Below are positions 30,158 through 39,456 of a DNA stretch of 41,368 nucleotides, in pieces; position 1 is the stretch's first letter, and every line of letters starts with the position of its first letter. This DNA comes from Nymphaea colorata (Eukaryota; Streptophyta; Magnoliopsida; Nymphaeales; Nymphaeaceae). Below the pieces are notes generated by a model. It was not told the origin of the DNA. It saw only the letters and a program-made list of their open reading frames with translations, and did no database searches. Where the stretch lies: the NCBI RefSeq assembly GCF_008831285.2, contig NC_045140.1, forward strand, positions 29,192,228 to 29,233,595. Direction: 5' to 3'. The position numbers and the translations under genes are program-made.

Positions 30158-31705
30158 AATTGGTAGGGTCTTGTCCGTGGCCGACCTAAGTCTGAAACCA
30201 ACGGCCGTGCCTACCCCCACGATCACCTTGGACCAACCAGAAGACTTCCTAGACAAATTAAAACAAAGACACTACCCAGTCGGACAGGACCCCGACTTAG
30301 AAAATCCCGGATAGGTGGCGGAATACAAGAGAGGCTATACCCAAACCCAAGCAAAACCTACTACACAAATCTAAGAGATGCGAGGCTTAATACAAGCGGA
30401 AGCGATACATTTGTTAAAAATCACTCAAACTCACTCAAGCAAACCATGCAAACCACGCCTAAACGCACAAACCACACCCACCCGTAGGAGGCTAGTGCTG
30501 GCACGAGGTCGTGTCCTTGGCGCAGTGCCGCGGAGGTCCCTCTATGCACAACTTACGACCTCACGGTCGGGCTGAAAGCAAAATGCATAAATAATGCTAC
30601 CTCCCGCGTGTCTAAAGAGAGGAGTAGAGTATACCGGCCAAGGCTAGCTTGGCTAAGCAGTCAAAAGCCTCGAGGTGAGATTCCACACTCGAGGACTACC
30701 AGCAACACGAAAGAAGGGGCTGGTGCAGAGCTGAACTCCAAAAGAAGAGGCCGTGAGTGAAGTCAAGCCGTTCCAAGAGACGCGTGAAGTAGGATCACCC
30801 CGCCGGAATCGCCTAGGAGCACTTCAACGCCTTGCTGGATGTCTGGGGGGACCTTCTGGAATCCACGCCGGAGAGTCGCCGGAAAAAGAGCAGAGGTGGC
30901 CGGAGGTGGCCGGAGGTCGCCGGAATATGCTGGATCAAGGCCCGCCGGTTCCAAAGACTTCAAGGATGCGGCTAGCAATGCCGCGGTCTTCCTTGGCGCT
31001 AAGGTTGAAACCAACTAGGCGCGGGACTTGGACTGAGTGGGTTCGGACCAGGTGGGACCAGGTGGGACCAGGTGGGCCCGGGCTAGGTTTGGCCAGCGAG
31101 CTAGGTCATAGGTAGAGTAGGCTAGGTAGGTCCTACGGTCAAAATCTTCGGTTGACCGGGTGTGGGGAAGGGACTCAAATGAGGGTTCCTACAAAGTAGC
31201 TAGGGTGGGTTTGAGTGGCTCGGTTTAGGGTAGATGAGAAAATGGAAATGGAAAGGCAAGTGGTAACTTGGTAAGTTCGGGTGAGCTCGGGGTAATTGGG
31301 TAGGGTAGAGTTGGCTAAGAATATGGAGAATATTCCATGATAGGATTGTCCTCCAAGATTCTAGGCTAGGTGGCGTTCTAGAAGGGCTATCTCCCTAATA
31401 CGTAGGAGAGAGGCTAGGGATCTTGGTGAGGTGTATAGGTGAGGTGGCGATTTGGCTGATGAGGTGTGTGGCTGGGCAATATCCTAGCTAAAATGGAGGA
31501 GGAGGTGGCAGTCAACAAGGTGATCAGCCACCTACGAAGTAGGAGAAGATCTCTCAAAAGAGAACTCGCCCCTTCCAAATGTGATCCACTAGCTACAAGC
31601 TAGGGATGTGGAGGATTTCACTCCAAGGTTCTCTCCCAAGTGCTCCCGATCATGCCACGTGTACAGATATGTGGTGGAGATGGCGAAGGGCCCAAGTCAA
31701 GCAAT

Positions 31706-31713
31706 CACTTACC
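31706..31713 (-). other. Candidate 5' splice site in element C leader
   Basis: The minus strand reads TCG|GTAAGTG with the intron starting at 31712, about 1.07 kb downstream of the TATA box. The best acceptor candidate is at 30064, giving a ~1.65-kb intron that would remove the primer binding site. Confidence 0.42.
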
Positions 31714-32784
31714 GATTTGGGTGAGACAAATGCGAAATCCCCAAATGTGACGACGCAAGAGTGCTTTCCCCAAATGTGGCCGGATTTTCCCCAATTGAGG
31801 CCGGAATCTCCCAAATGCACACACGAATAACTCGAACACTTGCAGCCCGGGATGGAGTGATGCCGGAATCAATGCAGCAGTGGCCGGAATTAGACAATTC
31901 CGGCCAATTTCCAGAACTGGCCGCGCCTAGTCCTCTTGCCGATTCTCTCTTTCTTTTACTTTAATTTTTCATTTGGGCGTCTTTCTTTTTCTTTTCTTTT
32001 CTTTCTGATTTTTCTCGCCCTTCTTTTCTGTTGTTTTCTTTCTGATTTCGACCAGCAAGAGGGAGGACAAGGCAGTGGCTAAATCTGAACTTTCTTGGCT
32101 CAAAGAAACTAAAACAATCGAATGAAACTCATAGAATTAAACGACAATAACTAGCTGGAGGTGCGTGACTCGTAAAATCGAGTTTAAGGACGATTTCCAC
32201 CGTGGGAAAGGCTAGCTTGCTGGCTGTGATTCCAGCAAGAACTCCCCTTGGCCGAACTCTCCCCTAAACTCTCTTAACGCCGTTGCACGCCCCTACAATC
32301 GAGTTATGGACGCTTACCTCTAAGAGCCCAAATCTGGAGTGGATACTTCACCCTTCTAGTCGCCTAGAGGATGAAGTCTTCCCAGTACGAAGAGGCCTCT
32401 AACCTTCACGGGTGGAGACGTGGAGGCTGCACCGCTACCGTTGATGAAGACGTGGGGAACAAATCCATGGGAAGAAGCACCTTGCGCCGGACGCTTGGAA
32501 GCTCTTCATTTGGCTAACCCTTCGGTTGAGTGATTAGGGAAGAATAGAAGAAGAAATCAAGGCTAAGAGAGAAGAATACCGTCGGGTATAGCTGCTGTTG
32601 CTTGAGGAATTTCAGCAAGTTGCATCGAAAATTCCCCAATGTAAGACGGAGGAAGAAGAACGTGGCTTGGAGAGGAGACGCGCGTGAGAGGGAGAGAACT
32701 CGAGTAGAGGAGAAGAGAGAGAGTCGATTCACACAAATGACTTCTATTCTCGAATTTTGCATACAGATCCAAAAGAATTCTAAA

Positions 32785-32792
32785 TATTTATA
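32785..32792 (-). promoter_or_regulatory. Element C LTR TATA box
   Basis: The minus strand reads TATATAAATA, about 540 bp inside the LTR. The 3' LTR counterpart (24644-24651) reads CTATAAATA. Confidence 0.65.
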
Positions 32793-33334
32793 TACTGAAT
32801 TAAAAAGCGGATCTAAACAATTGATCCAACCCAAAATCAAAATCCAAAACGGAATTGACTACCAAAGCAAATGCGCACTCTAAAATCAAAGAAAACGCAA
32901 GCAAACTCGAACTCGAGACTTAGTGTCTCGTCCCTAACTCGTCCTCTCCTTAGCCCGCACGCTGTGGGCCTTGGTTCAGACCAGAAATTCGCCTAGGCTC
33001 GCCCTAGGCTGACCCTAAGTGCATGAGTATAGCGAAGACCTAGGTTGGACTAGACCGGACTCGGACTTGACCCCTTTCGCCTTGGTCCTCAAGAGCCTCG
33101 CTTAGAGCCGTTGCCTCTCCTCCCGCTCCTCCCTCGGCATCGATTCTAAGCTGAATATGTTCAGTTTGTAAGGTCTGCACCTGATGCACTACGCCTCCCT
33201 TTTGACTCAGCCTTGAGTCATCTTGGCCTTGTAGGGCCTTAATCGCATGAAGGGCGGCTTTGCCCCGCGCCCTTTGGCTGCTCTCAGCGACATCTGTGGC
33301 TACCCTAGGCCACTCTGCAGGTTGACCCGTATCA

Positions 33335-33339
33335 TCTAC
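33335..33339. repeat. Target-site duplication of element C, right copy
   Basis: TCTAC directly after the LTR end ...CCGTATCA, matching 22034-22038. Confidence 0.92.
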
Positions 33340-33768
33340 CTACTCAAAAACACTAACAAGGTCGTAGGCCATTACAATTCGCGAGCGATACAAGGAGAAC
33401 ACTCAATCTCACTCACAAACCACGCAAACCACACTAACGTGCAAACCACACCCAACAGAAGTAAATAGGTGGTCTGGCTCCTTTGTGGTCGTGTCTCGGC
33501 ACAGTGCCCTCGAGGTACCTCACGGGGGAGCTAGGCCGAAGCCAAGGCTAAAATAGAAATGCTGAAAATAAACTAATATGCTACCTAAAACTGAAGGTAA
33601 ATCCCACCCGGAGCTACAAGGGGAATAGGAAGCGATACCGGCCAAAGGATCACCCTTGGCGTAGCCGGATAAGGTCTCGGGGTGATGACCTGCCCCGAGC
33701 ACTGCAGCTTACAGAACAGGAAAACCGGCTGAGGCGTGCCTCCACGTAGCCTGCTGCTCGGACTGACC
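33340..33768 (-). repeat. LTR E, right part, up to the assembly gap
   Basis: Continues the LTR interrupted by C. It has the CAAACCACACCC block (33442-33453) also found in B, D and, slightly changed, C. It also has blocks resembling the reverse complement of B's LTR around 12090-12230. hp1: GCCAA...TTGGC (33641-33660, one mismatch). hp2: CTCGGGG (33676-33682), 10-base loop, CCCCGAG (33693-33699). The sequence is cut by the N run. Confidence 0.7.
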
Positions 33769-33868
33769 NNNNNNNNNNNNNNNNNNNNNNNNNNNNNNNN
33801 NNNNNNNNNNNNNNNNNNNNNNNNNNNNNNNNNNNNNNNNNNNNNNNNNNNNNNNNNNNNNNNNNNNN
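33769..33868. other. Assembly gap (100 Ns)
   Basis: Exactly 100 Ns, the usual placeholder for a gap of unknown size. The LTR to its left (E) does not match D's 5' LTR on the right, so sequence is probably missing or wrongly joined here. Confidence 0.95.
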
Positions 33869-34071
33869 CGCTACAAGCTGCACATTCACAGTTAGTAAAG
33901 CCTCTCTCCCTTACACTCAGTGGCCAAGTCTCACCCTTACCAAGTCTCTCATGCCCATCTGGCGACAAAGGGTTCGCGCAGACAAGCTTAGCGCTATCGG
34001 CCTGTGGTAGTTGATGGGATTCGGCAGCAATCAAGGCTAGTCCCGGCCTAGTCCTAGGGAGTTCCGTATCA
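33869..34071 (-). repeat. Element D 3' LTR, first ~200 bases
   Basis: On the minus strand this starts TGATACGGA after a purine-rich tract, like A and C, and ends at the gap. A Gag-Pol C-terminal tail remains open through it in the frame reading W/M-G-Q-A, as in A and C. Confidence 0.75.
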
Positions 34072-34705
34072 GATCCACCACGCTGAGACTGAGCTTGTCC
34101 CAAGCTCTAGTAGTTGGGAAATCCTGGACAATCCTGTCATATAGCTCCCATGATGTACCTGAATCTGGGCCGTCCCACTCAACTAAAACCTCATGTCTCT
34201 GACGCCCCTCTCTCTGCAGGTGCCGGTGACGAAGTATCCTATACGGTCTAGGCCGAAAATCTGGCAAAGGTTCAATAAGTTCTGGCAACTGACCAAAATG
34301 CGGCTTGAGTCTAGTTACATGGAAGACCGGATGGACTAATGCGGTGGGTGGTAGTGCTAACCTGTAGGCTCCTTTGCCAACTCTTTGCAAGACCCGGAAT
34401 GGCCCATAATAACGGGGTAAAAGTTTGGAATAAGGCTGTCCAAGCAACGATTTTTGTCGCATAGGTAGCCTCTTCAACCATGCCATGTCCCAACCTTGAA
34501 CTCTCGATCTTTGCGGCCTTTATCATTGTTTGTTTCATTCGATTCTGCTCTTACGATATCTCCTCAAAACTGTCAAATCTCATCCCGATTACGGAGGTGC
34601 AGTCCACCTCATCATCTTGAGCTGTCCCTACTTCATAGTTTGGAATGATGGAGGAGGACACCCATACAGTGCCTCGTAGGGAGTGATACTATCCCGGAAT
34701 GGAGA
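34037..34705 (-). pseudogene. pol: Element D integrase C-terminus and chromodomain, frameshifted remnant
   Basis: Frame 34037-34486 encodes the GPY/F module (YYGPF...[24 protein letters not shown]) and a chromodomain (YRILRHR...VEWDG...TSWE). Just after the chromodomain the family tail W-G-Q-A-x-S-Q-x-G-G-S-D-T continues in a different frame (from about 34103), so a further shift lies there. Between 34487 and 34780 homology to A's integrase end passes through several frames with single-base gaps. The residues look conserved, so the damage is indels rather than long neutral drift. Confidence 0.82.
34072..34087 (-). promoter_or_regulatory. Element D polypurine tract
   Basis: The minus strand reads CTCAGCGTGGTGGATC before the LTR start. 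It is less purine-pure than A's and C's tract. Confidence 0.6.
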
Positions 34706-37700
34706 CTAGTGTTGTAGACCATTCTGCCCAAGCAAGATACCGAACCCAAGTGTTCGGTCGTTCCCCCGCGAACAACGCAGATAGGTCTCTAGTGTCCTGT
34801 TCACCACCTCGCTTTGCCCATCGGTTTGCGGGTGGTGGGCTGTACTGAAATGCAATGAAGTCCCAGCCATGCGCATATACTCGCGCCAAAACGCACTAAG
34901 GAATATCGAATCCCTATCACAAACGATAGTGCTCGGCATTCCATGAAGTTTGCCGACATAGTCTTGGTATATCCCGGCAACCAACGGCCCATTGTAGTGT
35001 CTTGGAAGAGGGGCAAAATGCCCATATTTCGTCAATCTGTCCACCACTACAAACACCGCTTCCTTTCCTTCCGAACGTGGCATTGCATCAATAAAATCCA
35101 TTGATACATCAGCCCAAGGTTTTGTAGGTATTGGCAATGGGTGCATCAGCCCGGGTGGCTTGGTTGCTTCATACTTTTCCCTTTGGCAAATCTGACAACT
35201 CCTCACAAACTCTTTGACTTCTCCTTTTAGACCTTCCCACCAAAATTGGGTTTTGATCCTTGCAAGCGTTTTGGCCACGCCTTCGTGACCTGCGGTGGTT
35301 GAACAATGAAAGTGTGATAGGAGCTCCTTTTTGAGGGAGGAACCGCGTGGTACCACAGCTTTGCCCTTTCGGTAAAGCACGTTCCCCTTCATGCCATGGT
35401 TTGGGATTGATCCCGGATTCTGCTGAACCGATGCTCTAAGTAGTCTCAAACCTTCATCAGCCTCTTGCTCAATGACCAATCGCTGCCACAAATCGGTTTC
35501 CAGAACGGACAAGGTTAGAAATTGCTCTCCAAGTCTCGATAACGAATCAGCCGCCGAGTTTTCGGTTCCTTTCTTGTATTCGATTGTAAAATCGTAACCC
35601 AATAGCTTGGCGAGCCATCTTTGTTGAGTAGGCGTTGAGACCCTTTGTTTGAGCATATACCTTAAACTACTATGATCCGTTCTCACAATGAATTTGCGCC
35701 CGATGAGGTAGGGCCTCCATTTCTCCACGGCCAACACGATGGCAAATAACTCCTTTTCATATGTGGATAATGGCTTTGCCCTATGGGTGAGAGCCTTGGA
35801 CATGTAGGCTATTGGGTGGCCCTTTTGGCTGAGGACAGCCCCAACACCAACGTCGCTTGCGTCCGTCTCCACCACGAAATCAAGTGAAAAATCTGGCAAG
35901 GTTAGCACGGGCGCGGCTAACATTGCTGCCTTAAGCTTTACGAATGCTTCCCTTGAGTGATCCGTCCAGGTGAACTCCCCTTTCTTCAACATTTTCGTCA
36001 AAGGGGAGGCTATAGATCCATAGCCTTGAATAAACCTTCGATAGTAACCAGTAAGACCTAGAAATCCTCTCATTCCTCTCGGGTCTTTTGGCAAAGGCCA
36101 TTGCTCCATGGCATGGAGCTTTTCTGGATCAGCTCTAACACCTTCCTTGGACACTATGTGTCCCAAATAGCCGATTGATTCTTGACCGAAACTGCACTTA
36201 GAAGCTTTTGCAAAGAGTTCATTCTGCCTCAAAATTTGTAGTGTCTTCCTTAAGTGGACAATGTGGTGCTCTAATGATCGACTGTAAACCAGAATGTCAT
36301 CGAAGAAAACTAGAATGAAATCCCTCAGATGTGGTCTGAAAATATCATTCATACATCGTTGGAATGTAGCCGGGGCGTTGGTTAATCCGAAGGGCATGAC
36401 CAAGAACTCATAATGCCCATCGTGAGTTCTAAATGCAGTCTTGGGTACGTCATGCTTATCCATGCGTATCTGATGGTAACCAGCCCTTAAGTCAAGCTTG
36501 GAGAAAATGGAAGCGCTCGCCAATTCATCAAGGAGTTCGTCAATGACGGGTATAGGGTGGCGGTCCTTAATCGTGACTTCGTTAAGTGCCCGATAATCAA
36601 CACAAAATCTCCAAGTTTCATCCTTCTTTTTGACTAACAAAACAGGAGAGGAGAAGGGACTGCTACTCGGGCGAATGATTCCCCCTTCAATCATTTCTTT
36701 TACCAATCTCTCTATCTCCGTTTTCTGTGTAAACCCATAACGATAAGGCCTAACATTTACCGGTTCTGCCCCGTTTGATAGGACGATCCTGTGATCGTAT
36801 GATCTTGGAGGAGGTAACCCTTTAGGTTCAGAAAAGACATCTTCAAAACCATCCAATACTTGCTGAACTTCCTTGGGAATGACTTCGGTCTCTGTCCCTT
36901 TTGGAGGTACATCAGTGGCTAACGATATCAGCCAGAGGGCTGGCTGTTGAGCTACGAGAGCCTTGATGGCTGCCTTCGGTTCCAAGTTGGGCTGGATTCC
37001 TTCGAGTGTCACTTGATCTCCTCCTTCCCTCTCAAATCTCATCTTCATTTTGGAGAAATCCCAGTAGATTCCCCCAAGTGTCTCTAACCAATCAACACCA
37101 AGAACAAGGTCCATCCCTTTTATCGGAAGAACTAAGACATCTATCTTGTATGGGATCCCTTGCACGGTTATATCCATGTTTCGGCAAATGTGGACGCAAG
37201 GTAGCCTTGTTCCATCTCCTACCAAGACCGTGAGTGGTGCTTGATCTTCCAATGTGCATCCGCTATCCTTGGCCGTTTCTAAACTCATAAAATTATGAGT
37301 TGCTCCCGAATCTAGCAAGATTGTGACTCTGTGCCCTTGAATGGTTCCAAGAACACGCATTGCTTTAGGACGGTTTGGGTCCCTCATGGAGTGAAGAACC
37401 CCATCCACCTTCTCAATTTCCGTTGGGCACTCTTGTTCTACTGGTTGCTCTTCCTCAACTGGGATTGAAACCTCAACTTCGTCCTCATCCTCTACAACCA
37501 CCATTAGCTGAAACCTTTTACACTTGTGTCCCTTGAACCACTTTTCCTCACATGACACGCATAGCCCGGCTTTGAACCTTTCATCCCTCTCCTTAGCGGT
37601 GATGTAACGAACCGGAACATTGTCCCTAACGGCTGGACGTGTATCCCTCTTTGGAAACCCTTGTGGCTGTGGTTTAGGAGTAGGCCTGTTGAAATTCCCT

Positions 37701-38884
37701 TTGTTTTGGTTGAATCCTCCGGTCTTAGAGAATTTCTCATACGCTGCCCGTTTGAGGAGTTTTTCCTCCATAACTCGTGCCCTTGCAAAGCAACTGTCTA
37801 AATCTACATGTTCCTCGGATAGCATCTCAATTCTAATATCCTCTCTCAATCCCGACATGAATGCACCTATGAGTGCGGGTTCGGGCCAATCTCCAACCAT
37901 ACATGACATGTCCTCAAATCGACCTTGAAACTCCTCCACGGTAGTGATTTGTTTCATGTTGATGAGCTCCACATGATAGTTAGTATATGACGAGACTCCA
38001 AAGCGAGCGAGTAATGCATTTGAAAACGTTTCCCATACCATGACCGGGTTTTTCCTCTTGTACGACCGATACCACCTCATAGCTGCCCCTTCAAAGTAGA
38101 TCATGGCCGTTGTAATTTTTTTGTCTTCCCTAACTTCTTGGCACTCAAAGTATTGCTCCGCTTTAATCACCCAATCTTGGGCGTTTTTGCCATCAAACTT
38201 AGGAAAGTCAACCCGAATGTTGGATCTGGGTTCTATGTTCCTTTGGCCCCTCTTTTTCTCACTTCTTTGTCCGATTCTCTCACTATCTTCATCTGAAATT
38301 TCTTCAAAATCATTGTCTACCAGTGGTTTGGAACAAGTTGCCATGTTAACTCCCATGGTCTTTTTATTTCCCATGTGAGCTTCATTGGTTTTGGGTGGAA
38401 CTTGATTATCTTTTCCAATTTTAATCCCTCCAAAACTCGATGCGGCATGCTCTTTGGGAGCTTGATATGATGTGTGAGGCTCTTCATAAGGTCCTTTTCC
38501 CTTATCTTCTCGGTTGTGCCCATGATTAACGGATCTTTCCATACGGTCCATTCTTTGATTTAGCCCTTCTATACTTTCTGACAATTGGTCCATTTTATTC
38601 ATTCGGCCGGTTAAGAAACCCAATTGGTGACTTATTTGCGTGAAGTTATCAGTCATACGAATCATAGCTTCCTCAAAGCGAGACAACCTCTCTTCCACAC
38701 GTGATGGCTGGTCTTGCCGACTCATTCTTACTCTCATTTCCTCAAGTTCGGTTTCTATCCGTGAGAACTTTTCTCGGTTTGATTCATTCCTTCCGCTGCC
38801 CTCATGAACTGATTCGGTGGCTGCATCTTCGACGCCCAATTCCATTTCCTGTTGCTCAACTCTTGAGTTCTTCTTCTTTGCCAT
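34706..38884 (-). CDS. gag-pol: Element D Gag-Pol polyprotein, cut short in integrase (1392 aa frame)
   Basis: The start at 38884 (M-A-K-K-K) is only 23 bases from the primer binding site. Approximate residues: coiled coils 35-120; Gag core 222-380; zinc knuckle C442-C445-H453-C455; acidic linker 463-485; protease DSGA 525-528; reverse transcriptase 688-875 with FFDD 860-863; RNase H from about 1000; integrase HHCC about 1190-1235; integrase D1263, D1323 and E1359. After LRC at about residue 1371 the sequence leaves homology, because one T is missing from a TTT run near 34774, and the frame ends at 34706. The chromodomain lies downstream in other frames. Gag, protease, RT and RNase H look intact, so this is a recently broken copy or a sequence error. 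Confidence 0.9.
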   Translation of the reverse strand: MAKKKNSRVEQQEMELGVEDAATESVHEGSGRNESNREKFSRIETELEEMRVRMSRQDQPSRVEERLSRFEEAMIRMTDNFTQISHQLGFLTGRMNKMDQLSESIEGLNQRMDRMERSVNHGHNREDKGKGPYEEPHTSYQAPKEHAASSFGGIKIGKDNQVPPKTNEAHMGNKKTMGVNMATCSKPLVDNDFEEISDEDSERIGQRSEKKRGQRNIEPRSNIRVDFPKFDGKNAQDWVIKAEQYFECQEVREDKKITTAMIYFEGAAMRWYRSYKRKNPVMVWETFSNALLARFGVSSYTNYHVELINMKQITTVEEFQGRFEDMSCMVGDWPEPALIGAFMSGLREDIRIEMLSEEHVDLDSCFARARVMEEKLLKRAAYEKFSKTGGFNQNKGNFNRPTPKPQPQGFPKRDTRPAVRDNVPVRYITAKERDERFKAGLCVSCEEKWFKGHKCKRFQLMVVVEDEDEVEVSIPVEEEQPVEQECPTEIEKVDGVLHSMRDPNRPKAMRVLGTIQGHRVTILLDSGATHNFMSLETAKDSGCTLEDQAPLTVLVGDGTRLPCVHICRNMDITVQGIPYKIDVLVLPIKGMDLVLGVDWLETLGGIYWDFSKMKMRFEREGGDQVTLEGIQPNLEPKAAIKALVAQQPALWLISLATDVPPKGTETEVIPKEVQQVLDGFEDVFSEPKGLPPPRSYDHRIVLSNGAEPVNVRPYRYGFTQKTEIERLVKEMIEGGIIRPSSSPFSSPVLLVKKKDETWRFCVDYRALNEVTIKDRHPIPVIDELLDELASASIFSKLDLRAGYHQIRMDKHDVPKTAFRTHDGHYEFLVMPFGLTNAPATFQRCMNDIFRPHLRDFILVFFDDILVYSRSLEHHIVHLRKTLQILRQNELFAKASKCSFGQESIGYLGHIVSKEGVRADPEKLHAMEQWPLPKDPRGMRGFLGLTGYYRRFIQGYGSIASPLTKMLKKGEFTWTDHSREAFVKLKAAMLAAPVLTLPDFSLDFVVETDASDVGVGAVLSQKGHPIAYMSKALTHRAKPLSTYEKELFAIVLAVEKWRPYLIGRKFIVRTDHSSLRYMLKQRVSTPTQQRWLAKLLGYDFTIEYKKGTENSAADSLSRLGEQFLTLSVLETDLWQRLVIEQEADEGLRLLRASVQQNPGSIPNHGMKGNVLYRKGKAVVPRGSSLKKELLSHFHCSTTAGHEGVAKTLARIKTQFWWEGLKGEVKEFVRSCQICQREKYEATKPPGLMHPLPIPTKPWADVSMDFIDAMPRSEGKEAVFVVVDRLTKYGHFAPLPRHYNGPLVAGIYQDYVGKLHGMPSTIVCDRDSIFLSAFWREYMRMAGTSLHFSTAHHPQTDGQSEVVNRTLETYLRCSRGNDRTLGFGILLGQNGLQH

Positions 38885-38907
38885 AGCTGCTCAATCAGCC
38901 CCAAGGT

Positions 38908-38919
38908 GCTCTGATACCA
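38908..38919 (-). promoter_or_regulatory. Element D primer binding site, tRNA-iMet
   Basis: The minus strand reads TGGTATCAGAGC, three bases from the 5' LTR end (38923). Confidence 0.92.
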
Positions 38920-39042
38920 AACTGGTGGGAACCCGGCTAGGACTGCCTAAGCTCGCTGCCGAATGCCGAACTCCCTTCCCAAGATCTCTTGGGGCAGGCT
39001 CCGAATAGGCTAAGTATTAAGAAGACTTTACACTCTTTCCCT

Positions 39043-39061
39043 GCCGGACAGCAACCCCGGC
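39043..39061 (-). other. U5 hairpin hp3, element D
   Basis: GCCGG (39043-39047), 9-base loop ACAGCAACC, CCGGC (39057-39061), 120-138 bases from the LTR end. Confidence 0.55.
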
Positions 39062-39399
39062 TTAATTTCCCAAGTTAGGACAGAATTACAAGAGTGTTTC
39101 CCGAACCCAAATAGCCAATCCTACTACAAGAATGCTAAGGGGCTCAAGGCTTAATACAACCGCGACGATACAACTTAAACGCTCACCTCACTCAACCACA
39201 TTCACATCCAAGCATTCATCAAAAACATACATGCCTAAGCGCACAAACCACACCCTCAACCCCTAGGTGGCCAAGCCGCAAGGAGGTGTGTCGTCGGCTG
39301 AACGAGCCTCCGAGGACCTCACTATGCCGCGCGCCGTGTAGGCGGGTTTGTAAGCAAGAACACCCTCCCCGTGCTATAGTGGGACAGGGTACAAACCTC

Positions 39400-39456
39400 C
39401 TCGGAGCTAGTCCGAGCTATCCACCGAGGCTGGAAAACCAGAAACTAAGCCTCGGT
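39400..39456 (-). other. Paired stem-loops hp1 and hp2, element D
   Basis: hp1: CTCGGA (39400-39405), loop GCTAG, TCCGAG (39411-39416). hp2: ACCGAGGC (39423-39430), 18-base loop, GCCTCGGT (39449-39456). The hp2 loop contains a nested TGG-AAAA-CCA. The hp1 loop GCTAG is the same as in C although the stem differs. Confidence 0.5.

Larger units (their letters stand above)
22039..33334 (-). mobile_element. Element C: complete Ty3/gypsy chromovirus with damaged gag
   Basis: Both LTRs, primer binding site, polypurine tract and a perfect 5-bp target duplication are present. The protein is closely related to A's, and the primer-site and polypurine-tract neighbourhoods match, so A and C are subfamilies of one family. 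The LTRs are 3146 and 3174 bp and differ by small indels, repeat-unit changes and scattered substitutions, roughly 1% by eye, so C is older than A and B. It interrupts LTR E. Confidence 0.96.
30161..33334 (-). repeat. Element C 5' LTR (3174 bp)
   Basis: Paired with 22039-25184. It has three copies of the GGACCAGGTG unit (31045-31074) against two in the 3' LTR, an extra 10-base GTGGCCGGAG unit near 30896-30915, and about ten extra bases near 33228. These explain most of the length difference. It contains the TATA box (32785-32792), splice-donor motif (31706-31713), hp1/hp2 (30637-30694) and hp3 (30279-30296). Confidence 0.95.

Noticed and set aside
21834-34071. Idea that E and D's 3' LTR are one LTR interrupted by B and C
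   Set aside because: E's sequence does not match D's 5' LTR beyond scattered family blocks, and an assembly gap separates them, so I kept them as different elements.
33585-34103. Open frame spanning the N run
   Set aside because: The frame is open only because Ns were translated as unknown residues. Its right end is the frameshifted tail of D's polyprotein.
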